A stretch of DNA of 64,000 nt from Raineyella sp. LH-20 (GTDB lineage: Bacteria; Actinomycetota; Actinomycetes; Propionibacteriales; Propionibacteriaceae). Below, one piece after another: positions 51,264 to 59,194 of this stretch. A model generated the notes under the pieces. It had not been told where the DNA came from and did not search any database. It saw nothing but the letters and a program-made list of their open reading frames with translations. A program made the position numbers and the translations under genes. The stretch spans positions 930,001 through 994,000 of the forward strand of contig NZ_CP137003.1 in assembly GCF_033110965.1 (NCBI RefSeq). The letters are read 5' to 3'. Each line of letters starts with the position of its first letter. The stretch's first letter is position 1.

Positions 51264-51346
51264 CGTCACAGCGGGCGCGGTCAGCGGGTGCCGCCGGCAG
51301 GCGCGTCACAGCGGGCGCGTCACAGCGGGTTCGTCACAGCGGGCGG
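51264..51346. repeat. CGTCACAGCGGGCG repeats between palindrome copies
   Basis: CGTCACAGCGGG occurs at 51264, 51304, 51318 and 51332, mostly with a 14-base period, and fills the space between the two 18-bp palindromes. Confidence -1.
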
Positions 51347-51356
51347 GGGCCTTGAG

Positions 51357-51374
51357 ACGTTCCCGCGGGAACGT
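51357..51374. repeat. 18-bp palindrome ACGTTCCCGCGGGAACGT, copy 3
   Basis: Same 18 bases as at 18712 and 51233, followed by GAGTG as the 18741 half copy is followed by GAGCG. It lies seven bases beyond the 3' end of the small membrane-protein gene. Confidence -1.
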
Positions 51375-51380
51375 GAGTGA

Positions 51381-51749
51381 TCACCGCGTGCCGAGACCGC
51401 CGAGGACGAAGGCCCCGATCACCAGGACCACCGTGGCGATGCCCCAGGGAAGGTCCGTACGACCAGGCGCGCCGCTGCCGCGCGGCCGCGCCGACCCCAC
51501 AGCAGGATCCGCCGTCCTGACCTCCGACGCGATCGGCAACGACCGCCAGCCGGCGCCGGCCGCAGCCAGGAACAACACCGCCGAGACGGCGAACTCCCAC
51601 CGGCCCAGCGCCACCGCGAGCGTCGTCTCGACCACCGTCATGAACAGCAGCGACAGCAGCAGCGACCAGCGCGAGGACAGCTGGTGCGGCGCGCGACCGC
51701 GCGGCGACGGCCGCCGGGGCGCCAGAGGATCAGGGAGATGGTCCGTCAC
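51381..51749 (-). CDS. Small membrane protein, function unknown
   Basis: Unrecognised protein of 122 residues. After a polar N-terminus rich in Pro and Arg there are three hydrophobic stretches (around 30-48, 52-68 and 100-118), separated by a Gly/Arg-rich loop. No motif is recognised. ATG 51749 is the only good start. It lies between the phosphatase and the YhgE/Pip gene on the same strand; an operon is possible but there are 108 bases to the YhgE stop. Confidence -1.
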   Translation of the reverse strand: MTDHLPDPLAPRRPSPRGRAPHQLSSRWSLLLSLLFMTVVETTLAVALGRWEFAVSAVLFLAAAGAGWRSLPIASEVRTADPAVGSARPRGSGAPGRTDLPWGIATVVLVIGAFVLGGLGTR

Positions 51750-51857
51750 CCCGCCATGCTACGGCCGTCGGACCGTACGGTGAGTGCAGCGGGATGCGGC
51801 GCCGCCCGATCCGGGGGGACGGCGTCCCGAGAGGCCCTGCCCCCGACTCGCACACCG

Positions 51858-54131
51858 TCACGCGTACGTCCGGAGGAACCGGGTCACGCCCACCCGCCGC
51901 TGCCGCACGACCGCCAGGCCACTGGCCAACGCCCCGAGCAGGGCCCAGGCGAGGATCCCGACCAGCGGCGCACCGACCGATCCGCCGGTCGCCGCCGCCC
52001 GGACCGCATCCAGCACGGGGCTGAGCGCCAGCAGGGGCCGTACGGTGTCGAAGAAGGCGGGCAGGGCGGACGTGAGCCCGGCAGCGACGGTGAGGACGCC
52101 CATCAGCAGCCCGATGCCGCGGCCGATCATCCCGCCCCAGGCCGCCAGCGCGTGCTGGACCAGCGCGAACATCGCCCCGCCGAGCACGAGCACGCCGAGC
52201 ACCGCCGCAGCCCGCGCCGCCGACAGCCCCATCACCGCCTGCACGGCCAGCGCCACGCCGATCGCCTGGACCACGCCGATCGCGACGCCCGGACCAACGG
52301 TCCGCGCCACCAGCCACGGCGTCGACCGGGTCGAGCCCAGCAGCCGATCGGAGAGCGGCCGGCGCAGGACGTACGTCACCAACGTCCCGAGCCACAGCGC
52401 CACCACGGCCAACAGCGCCCCGGCGGCGAGCACCGGGGTGGACGCCACTGCCCCGCGGGTGGCGACCGGGGCGGCCACCACCGCGGCGAGATTCTTCGCC
52501 TCGGCATCGGTGTAGGTGGGCAGCGCGCCGAGGTTGTCGGTGATGCCGCGGGCCAGCTGGTCCGCGCCGTCGGCGGCCTGGGTGATCCCGGACGACAGCG
52601 GCACCATGCCGTCGGCGAGCTGGGACGTGCCGTCGGCCAGCTGAGCTGCCGCGGACGCGAGCTGGTCGGCGCCGGAGGCCGACGCGGCCGCCCCGTCGGC
52701 CAGTTGACCGGCCCCGGAAGACAGCTGTTCCGCCCCGTCGACCAGCGCGGGCCCGTTGGCCTTGAGCTGGGCGAGCCCGGACGACAACTGTGCGGCGCCG
52801 TCGTTGAGCTGGTGCACGCCCGACTGCAGCTGGGCGACCTGGCCGGGCAGGTCGTTCAACGCCGCCATGATCGCGTCGATCTGGGTCTGGTCGAGCCCGG
52901 GCAGGGTGCCACCGTTGGCCCGGACCAGGGCCTGGAAGGCGCTTGCCCCGTCGTCGGCGGCCTTGGCGGCGGTGACGACGCTGTAGCCGGTCCTCGGATC
53001 CTTGGTGGTGAGCAGGCCGAGGGCACGATCCGCCCCGCTCTGGGCACCCTGCTTCCAGGCGGCGCAGACCTCGGGCCCCTGGGCGGTGATGTCGGCGGGA
53101 CAACTGACCTTCCCGTCCGACATCGCGGTCAGGTCGGCGACGGTCGAGTCGAGCCCCTTCACCACGGCACCGGTGCCGGCGCTGAGCCGGTCGGCTGTGC
53201 CCTGCAGGTCCTTCAGGGCGGCGGTGATCTGGTCCAGCACCGGCCGCAGCCGGTCGATCGTCGCCTGGATCTCGGCGAGCTGCTCGGGGGCGGGCAGCGC
53301 CGAGTCGAGCTGGCGGGTCATCTGGTCGATGCCGGCACTGATCTGGGCGGCCCCGTCGGCGGCCGAGGAGACCCCGTCGGTGTACTGCTTGACCCCCGAG
53401 GCGTACGTGGACGCGCCGCCGGAGAGCTGTCGGGCACCGTCGGAGAGCTGGCCCAGCCCGGACGACAACTGCCCGACACCGTCGGAGACCTGCCGCGAAC
53501 CGTCGGCCAGCTGCTTGGTCTGGTCGGGCAGTTGCGCGGTGCCGGCCTGCAACTGGGCCAGCCCGTCGGCCAGGTCCGAGGTGCCGGAGGCGAGCTGGCG
53601 CATGCCGTCGGCGGACTTGTTGAAGCCCAGGTACACCTGGTCCAGATAGCCCTCGGTGAGCGTGCTGTTCAGGCTGCGCGCGGCGGCGTCGGAGAGTTGG
53701 CGGGCGATCTCGGCATCGGCGACCCCGGTGATCGAGGAGGTGGTGACGTCGAGGGTGGCCCGGCGCGCGTCGGCAGCCGGCCCGCCGTACGAGGTGGTGG
53801 CCGCGGAGAAGTCGGCCGGGATGACGACCCGGGCGACGTAGCGGCCCGAGGCCAGCCCGGCCGCCGCGTCGGAGTCGTCGCTGAGCACCCAGGTGTAGCC
53901 GGAGCCCTCAGCGGGCCCCTCGACCAGCGCGGCCGACAGCTGGCGGCCCATCGGGGCGAGTTGCCCCTGGACGGTCGCCGGCACGTCGTGGTTGACGATC
54001 GCGGCCCGTACGGTCGGCCGGCGACTCTCGGCGGTCGCGGTCACCCAGCCCAGCGAGCCGACGATCAGCAGCGGCACCAGCACCAGTCCGAGCACGGTCG
54101 CCCAGCGTCGGGCCGCCGTCTTCGTGGTCAT
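51858..54131 (-). CDS. YhgE/Pip-type membrane protein
   Basis: Protein of 757 residues. An N-terminal helix (10-30) anchors a long outer domain, and six helices close the C-terminus (about 525-740), the YhgE/Pip plan. The outer region (about 165-510) is a coiled coil built of repeated QLxxGxxQLxxGxxQLSxG units such as DGVGQLSSGLGQLSDGARQL. An insertion (about 330-420) contains two Cys (SCPADI, EVCAAWKQ) that may form a disulfide. YhgE/Pip proteins include phage-infection proteins and type VII secretion EsaA relatives. It overlaps the MMPL gene start-to-stop as ATGA and should act with it. Confidence -1.
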   Translation of the reverse strand: MTTKTAARRWATVLGLVLVPLLIVGSLGWVTATAESRRPTVRAAIVNHDVPATVQGQLAPMGRQLSAALVEGPAEGSGYTWVLSDDSDAAAGLASGRYVARVVIPADFSAATTSYGGPAADARRATLDVTTSSITGVADAEIARQLSDAAARSLNSTLTEGYLDQVYLGFNKSADGMRQLASGTSDLADGLAQLQAGTAQLPDQTKQLADGSRQVSDGVGQLSSGLGQLSDGARQLSGGASTYASGVKQYTDGVSSAADGAAQISAGIDQMTRQLDSALPAPEQLAEIQATIDRLRPVLDQITAALKDLQGTADRLSAGTGAVVKGLDSTVADLTAMSDGKVSCPADITAQGPEVCAAWKQGAQSGADRALGLLTTKDPRTGYSVVTAAKAADDGASAFQALVRANGGTLPGLDQTQIDAIMAALNDLPGQVAQLQSGVHQLNDGAAQLSSGLAQLKANGPALVDGAEQLSSGAGQLADGAAASASGADQLASAAAQLADGTSQLADGMVPLSSGITQAADGADQLARGITDNLGALPTYTDAEAKNLAAVVAAPVATRGAVASTPVLAAGALLAVVALWLGTLVTYVLRRPLSDRLLGSTRSTPWLVARTVGPGVAIGVVQAIGVALAVQAVMGLSAARAAAVLGVLVLGGAMFALVQHALAAWGGMIGRGIGLLMGVLTVAAGLTSALPAFFDTVRPLLALSPVLDAVRAAATGGSVGAPLVGILAWALLGALASGLAVVRQRRVGVTRFLRTYA

Positions 54132-57124
54132 CGGGTTTCTCCTGCCTGGAGGACGGCGTCGGCCGGTGCGGTCGGCGCGAGGTCGGGGGACTGCGGTGAG
54201 GCGGCCTGGTCGACGGCCCGGTCAGGCCGGGCCGCGTCGGAGCGGGCCGCGTCGGAGCGGGCCCCACCGGGGCGGGACACGCCGGAGCCGGCGGGGACGG
54301 CGTGGTCGGCATCAGGTCTGTCCACACCAGGTCGAGCCGCATCGGCACCGGCCGTCTCGGTTCGAGCCGTCGCCACGTACGGTCGGGCCACCACCCGCGG
54401 CGTGCCGAACGGCAGCAGCGGCTCCAGGCCGCGCTCGTCCAAGGCCCCGATCACCACCGTCGCCGGACTGTGCCGCACCAGGGTCGCCAGCAGCTCGCGG
54501 GTGCGGGCGTCGGCCGCCATGTCGGCGTCGTCGATGACGATCACCCGCTCGGGGTCGGTCGGGCGGTCGACCAGCCGGGCCAGCTCGGCGGCCGCGTCGG
54601 GGGTCCGCCACAGGTCGATGTACGCCACCCGACGCCGCACCCGCCCGGCACGTTCCAGCAACCCACCGGCGACCCTGGCCCGCCCCTCGGCCACCGGCAG
54701 CCGACCGGCCAGGGCCAGCAGCAGCGCCGTACGGTCCGCGGGCTCGCCGGCCACCAGCAGACGTTCGCCGGGGAGCAGACGGATGTCGACCGGGTGGTGG
54801 AGTCGGTGGTCGGCGTCGCCGGCGACCAGTCCCTCGGCGGTGAGCACGGTCGGTTCGCCGGGGCCGGGCCAGTCACGCAGCGAGAGTTCCCGGGCCAGGT
54901 CGGAGCCCTCGACGTCGAGCATCGGCATACGTACGTCCAGCCAGTGTGGCAACCACCAGGCGCGGTCACCGAGCAGCGCCATCACCGCCGGCACCAGGGT
55001 CATCCGGACCAGGAAGGCGTCGATCGCGACACCGACGGTCAGCGCGAAGGCGATCGGCTGCAGCGAGCCGCGGTCGGACTCGGGCACGAAGAAGGCGAAG
55101 ACGGCGACCATGATCACTGCGGCCGCGACGACCACCATCGCGGAGCCGACGAAGCCGGTGTGCACCGCGGCCCTGGCCGGCCGACCGTGCACGTGGTCCT
55201 CCCGCATCCGGGAGACGAGGAACACCTCGTAGTCCATCGACAGGCCGAAGAGGATGCCCATGGTGATGATCGGCAGGAAGGAGATCAGCGGGCCGGTCAC
55301 CTCGACGTTGACCAGCCGGGCGCCGACGCCGTCGGTGAAGACGAGCGTGGTGAGGCCGAAGCAGGCGAGGACGGACAGCAGGTAGCCGACGGTCGCCTTG
55401 ATCGGCACCACCAGGGAGCGGAACACCATCGTCAGCAGCACCATCGACAGGCCGACGACGAAGATGCCGAACGGCAGCAGGGCCGCCCCGAGGCGTTGCG
55501 AGACGTCGATCGCGATGGCGGTGTAGCCGGTCACCGCGGTGTCGACGCCGTAGCGGTCGTGCCACTGGGGGGCGGCTGCCCGGATCCGGTGCACGAGCTC
55601 CTCGGTGGCCGGGTCGTCCGGGCCGGTGGTCGGGAAGATCTGGACGATGCCGGTGTCGGCGGTGCGGTTGGGCGTGGCGACCGGGACGACGGCGACGCCC
55701 GGCATCGCCTCGATGTCCTTCTTCAGCCCGTCCATCACGCCCAGCGGGTCGGTCGAGCCGACGATCTGGGCGGTGACCACCAGCGGCCCGTTGTAGCCGG
55801 GCCCGAAGTGCTCCGCGGTCAGATCGTACGCCTCGCGGGCCGGCGTGCCGGCCTTCGCCTGGCCGGCGTTGGGCAGGGCGAGCCGCATGTCCCGGGCCGG
55901 CACGGCGAGGGCTCCGAGGATCAGCACGACCGCGACGATGGTGAACGCCGGCCGCCGGGTGACGGTGCGCACCCACCAGCCCGACGGTCCCCCACCACGG
56001 CCCTCGGCGACCGCCGCCATCCGCAGCCGGGCCGCCTCGTGCGGGTCGTCGACGTACGTCCCGGCGGTGCGGCGGGCCTGCATCCGCCGGCTCAGCCGCT
56101 GCGGTCGCGGACGCATCCGCTCACCGGCCAGCCCGGCGAGGGCAGGCACCAGGGTGAGGGCGATCGACACCGTCACGGCGATCGCTCCGGCGGCGGCGAT
56201 CCCCATCGTGGTGAGGAACGGGATGCCGGCGACGCCCAGTCCGATCAGCGCGATGAAGACGGTGAGGCCGGCGAAGACCACCGCCGATCCGGAGGTGGCG
56301 ACCGCCCGGGCGGCCGACTCCTCGGTGCCGAGCCCCTCGGCGAGCTGTTCGCGGTGCCGCGACAGGATGAACAGGGCATAGTCGATGCCCACCGCGAGAC
56401 CCAACATCAGCGCGAGCATCGGGGTGGTGGAGTTGGTGGTGATGAAGCCGGTGGAGGCCAGGATCAGCGCCATCGAGACGCCGACCCCGACCAGCGCGGT
56501 GAGCAGCGGCATGCCGGCGGCGATCAGCGAGCCCATGGTGAGCATCAGCACGACCAGGGCGACGACCAGACCGAGCAGTTCGACCACGCCGACGGTGGGG
56601 ATGGTCGCGTTGAACGCCTCACCGCCCATCCGCACCTTCGACCCCGGCAGCTGCGCCTGCAGTCGATCGGCGGCGTCGAGCAGCTCCTGCTTCTGCGCCG
56701 GCGTGAAGTCGGTCATCGTCACGTCGAGCATCACCGAGACCAGGCCGGCCTGCCGGTCGTCGCTGATCATCCCGTGCATCAGGTCGCCGTACGGAGACTG
56801 GGCCGAGCGGACGACGTCGAGCCGGCCGATCTCGTCGGTGGTCCGCTCCACCGCGGACCGTACGACCGGGTCGTCGAGGGTGTCGCCCGGGCCGGCGACG
56901 ACGACCATGGTGGCCGAGCCGCCGGACATCTCCGGGAAGGTCATGCCGAGCTGGTCGAGGGCCTGCTGGGACTGCGTGCCGGGCAGGGTGAACGAGTTGT
57001 CGAACGTGCGCATCAGGCCCAGTGCCGCCCCGCCGGCGAGGGCGAGGATCACCAGCCATCCCACCAGGACGCGTCCGCCGTGACGGAAGCACCACCGACC
57101 GATGGCATACAGGACCGATGACAA
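54128..57124 (-). CDS. MMPL-type RND transporter fused to a degenerate ABC-ATPase-like domain
   Basis: Membrane transporter of about 998 residues. Residues 1-725 are a full MMPL/RND protein with 12 helices, two outer loops and the proton-relay-type motifs GLAVGIDYALFILSRHREQL and GLSMDYEVFLVSRMREDHVH. From about 750 to 920 follows a domain resembling an ABC ATPase: LLPGERLLVAGEPADRTALL at the Walker A place (Lys lost: ADRT instead of GKT), and VIVIDDADMAADARTRELL at the Walker B place, with no visible LSGGQ signature. The last 70 residues are Ala/Asp/Arg repeats. Start TTG 57124 behind GGGAG. Divergent from a TetR gene, which likely represses it. Confidence -1.
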   Translation of the reverse strand: MSSVLYAIGRWCFRHGGRVLVGWLVILALAGGAALGLMRTFDNSFTLPGTQSQQALDQLGMTFPEMSGGSATMVVVAGPGDTLDDPVVRSAVERTTDEIGRLDVVRSAQSPYGDLMHGMISDDRQAGLVSVMLDVTMTDFTPAQKQELLDAADRLQAQLPGSKVRMGGEAFNATIPTVGVVELLGLVVALVVLMLTMGSLIAAGMPLLTALVGVGVSMALILASTGFITTNSTTPMLALMLGLAVGIDYALFILSRHREQLAEGLGTEESAARAVATSGSAVVFAGLTVFIALIGLGVAGIPFLTTMGIAAAGAIAVTVSIALTLVPALAGLAGERMRPRPQRLSRRMQARRTAGTYVDDPHEAARLRMAAVAEGRGGGPSGWWVRTVTRRPAFTIVAVVLILGALAVPARDMRLALPNAGQAKAGTPAREAYDLTAEHFGPGYNGPLVVTAQIVGSTDPLGVMDGLKKDIEAMPGVAVVPVATPNRTADTGIVQIFPTTGPDDPATEELVHRIRAAAPQWHDRYGVDTAVTGYTAIAIDVSQRLGAALLPFGIFVVGLSMVLLTMVFRSLVVPIKATVGYLLSVLACFGLTTLVFTDGVGARLVNVEVTGPLISFLPIITMGILFGLSMDYEVFLVSRMREDHVHGRPARAAVHTGFVGSAMVVVAAAVIMVAVFAFFVPESDRGSLQPIAFALTVGVAIDAFLVRMTLVPAVMALLGDRAWWLPHWLDVRMPMLDVEGSDLARELSLRDWPGPGEPTVLTAEGLVAGDADHRLHHPVDIRLLPGERLLVAGEPADRTALLLALAGRLPVAEGRARVAGGLLERAGRVRRRVAYIDLWRTPDAAAELARLVDRPTDPERVIVIDDADMAADARTRELLATLVRHSPATVVIGALDERGLEPLLPFGTPRVVARPYVATARTETAGADAARPGVDRPDADHAVPAGSGVSRPGGARSDAARSDAARPDRAVDQAASPQSPDLAPTAPADAVLQAGETR

Positions 57125-57125
57125 T

Positions 57126-57169
57126 GTGACTCCCAAGTGCCTGCCGCGTGACTCCCAGATGCCTGCCGC
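57126..57169. repeat. 22-bp direct repeat at the MMPL start
   Basis: GTGACTCCCAAGTGCCTGCC-GC (57126-57147) is followed at once by GTGACTCCCAGATGCCTGCC-GC (57148-57169). The first copy contains the ribosome site of the MMPL gene. Repeat binding by the TetR protein or simple duplication are both possible. Confidence -1.
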
Positions 57170-57199
57170 ATGGAATGACCGGCATCCGCCGCGTTCGAA

Positions 57200-57209
57200 A
57201 CACTAGTGT
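57200..57209 (+). promoter_or_regulatory. Candidate TetR operator
   Basis: ACACTAGTGT is a perfect 10-bp palindrome, AT-richer than its surroundings, halfway between the divergent MMPL and TetR genes. Its position fits control of both promoters. Short, so moderate confidence. Confidence -1.
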
Positions 57210-57293
57210 ATCCGCGCTACGGACGTGCCCGAACAGCCACCGACCGGCAGCTGACCGACTATCGTGCATCGCGAACCCCAGCCGAGGAGGACC

Positions 57294-57959
57294 ATGTCCG
57301 ACATCCCGATCTCGCCCCGACGTGCCGAGACCCGGCAACGGCTGTTGGACGGGGCGGTCGGAGTGTTCGCCGATCGCGGGGTGCTGGCGGCGAGCGTGGA
57401 GGAGATCTGCGACCGGGCGGGCTTCACCCGCGGCGCCTTCTACTCGAACTACGCCTCGAAGAACGACCTGGTGCTGGCCCTGCTGGCGCAGGACCGGGAA
57501 CGCCAGCAGGCGATGGTCGACGGCGTGGCCTCCTCCGAGTTCGTGGGCCGGCCGGTGACCTCGTCCCAGGAGATCGGCGTGCTGGTGGAGCACGCGGTCC
57601 GGAGGTTCGTCTCCAGGCGTCGCCTCGACCGCGACTGGGTGATGGTGTCGGCGGAGCTGCGCCTCTACGCCGCCCGCGAGCCCGGGATCCGCGAGGCGTT
57701 CCTGGCCCACCAGCAGGCCGCCCGGGCCGAGCTGCTGCAGAGTGCGCTGAGCATCGCCGAACGCGCCGGCTGCGAGTTCACCGTCCCGCTCGACTCGGTG
57801 CTGCAGATCTTCGACGACATGTACGAGGGCACCCTCCTCCAGGCGCTGCTGCACCATCCGGAGCTGGGTGACGAGGAGCGGGTCCAGGCCAGCCTGGGCC
57901 CCTTCATCCACGTGATCACCAGCATCGTCCGGCCGGTCGGCGGCCGCGCGAGGGCCTGA
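57294..57959 (+). CDS. TetR-family transcriptional regulator
   Basis: Repressor of 221 residues. The N-terminal HTH reads RQRLLDGAVGVFADRGVLAA, SVEEICDRAGFTRGAFYSNY and ASKNDLVLALL, with the classic GFTRGAFYSNYASK recognition helix. The C-terminal ligand domain is all-helical and unremarkable. ATG 57294 follows GAGGAGG. It is divergent from the MMPL-YhgE operon, the normal arrangement for a local repressor of a lipid or drug transporter. Confidence -1.
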   Translation: MSDIPISPRRAETRQRLLDGAVGVFADRGVLAASVEEICDRAGFTRGAFYSNYASKNDLVLALLAQDRERQQAMVDGVASSEFVGRPVTSSQEIGVLVEHAVRRFVSRRRLDRDWVMVSAELRLYAAREPGIREAFLAHQQAARAELLQSALSIAERAGCEFTVPLDSVLQIFDDMYEGTLLQALLHHPELGDEERVQASLGPFIHVITSIVRPVGGRARA

Positions 57960-58027
57960 GGCACCCCGGCGCGCAGGCGCTGTGCGCGACGCAGCGACCG
58001 GGCGTCACCCCGACGTAGCCTGGCCTC

Positions 58028-58966
58028 ATGACACCCGTACGCCGCACCGCCACCCGGATCACCGAGCCCCTGTGCTACCACGCCGAGGGCCCGGTCTGGT
58101 CGCCCGCGTGGGGCGGCCTGCGGTGGGTCGACATGCTCGCCGGTGACCTGCTCACCCTGCGCGCCGACGGCAGCGTCGACCGGTTGCACGTCGGGACCGG
58201 CCCCTGGGTCGACGCAGCGATCGGCACCTCCCGGGGCCGCGACTGGAAGCCGATCGCCGCCTTCTGCCGCCCCCGTGCCGAGGGTGGCTACGTGGTCGGC
58301 CTGGAACGCGGCTACGGCCTGGCCGAGGACGTCGACGTCACCCCGGACCGGGTGGTGGCACTGTGGGACGACCCGAACCTGCGGATGAACGAGGGCGGCA
58401 CCGACCCGTGGGGCCGGCTCTACGCCGGCGGCATGGCGTACGACCGTACGCCGGAGGCCTCGGCGCTCTACCGGATCGGGCCGGACGGCTCGGCCGAGAT
58501 CGTCGCGAGTGAGGTGACCACCTCCAACGGCATCGCGTTCACCGCCGACCTGTCGAAGGCCTACTACAACGACACCGGGCTGCGGCGCACCGACGTCTTC
58601 GACGTGTACGACGACGAACTGGACGGGCGGCGGCCGTTCCACGACGCGCCGATCCTCACCCGCGGGGAGCGGGCCGGCTCGCCGGCCAGCCCCGACGGTC
58701 TGTGCGTGGACTCCGCCGGCAACGTGTGGATCGCGATGAACCGCTCCGGTGAGGTGCACCAGGTCTCCCCCGCGGGGGAGGTGCTCACCATCGTCGAGCT
58801 GCCGGTGCAGCTGGTCACCGCCTGCACGCTCGGCGGGGACGATCTGCGCACCCTCTTCATCACCACCTCGCGGGAGAATCTCGCCGACCCCGAGCCGGAC
58901 GCCGGTGCGATCTTCGCCGTCGAGGTGGAGGTGCCCGGGGTGCCGGTCACGCCGTACGCCGGCTGA
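58028..58966 (+). CDS. SMP-30/gluconolactonase/LRE family protein
   Basis: Six-bladed beta-propeller hydrolase-like protein, 312 residues. The family segments are CYHAEGPVWSPAWGGLRWVD (metal-ligand Glu), VVGLERGYGLAED, LRMNEGGTDPWGRLYAGGM (N-x-G-x-D), TSNGIAFTADLSKAYYNDTG (metal-ligand Asn) and GSPASPDGLCVDSAGNVWIA (catalytic Asp). Members hydrolyse sugar lactones or organophosphates; which one is not clear. No signal peptide, so cytoplasmic. ATG 58028. Confidence -1.
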   Translation: MTPVRRTATRITEPLCYHAEGPVWSPAWGGLRWVDMLAGDLLTLRADGSVDRLHVGTGPWVDAAIGTSRGRDWKPIAAFCRPRAEGGYVVGLERGYGLAEDVDVTPDRVVALWDDPNLRMNEGGTDPWGRLYAGGMAYDRTPEASALYRIGPDGSAEIVASEVTTSNGIAFTADLSKAYYNDTGLRRTDVFDVYDDELDGRRPFHDAPILTRGERAGSPASPDGLCVDSAGNVWIAMNRSGEVHQVSPAGEVLTIVELPVQLVTACTLGGDDLRTLFITTSRENLADPEPDAGAIFAVEVEVPGVPVTPYAG

Positions 58967-59194
58967 GCGACAGCACCGGGACGACCGCGCAGGCTTGGTC
59001 GGGAAGTTGTGCAGCGAACCGGCGCCATGCCGGCGTCATGTGGAATCCGCCAAAGGTCGTCAGGGTTGGACCTCATCGTCACGCCGCCGCAGATGCGGCC
59101 CCGCGCCACCCCTGCTGTTACTCGAGGAGCACGTTCGTCCCGCGTTCTCCTGAGTGTTACCTGAGAGACACCGGGATTCACTACTTCTTGGCCT

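Noticed and set aside
51684-55232. Plus-strand open frame of more than 1100 codons
   Set aside because: It runs antisense through the YhgE/Pip and MMPL genes; its translation is Arg/Gly/Pro-rich low-complexity sequence typical of shadow frames in high-GC DNA, and the minus-strand genes have clear domains.
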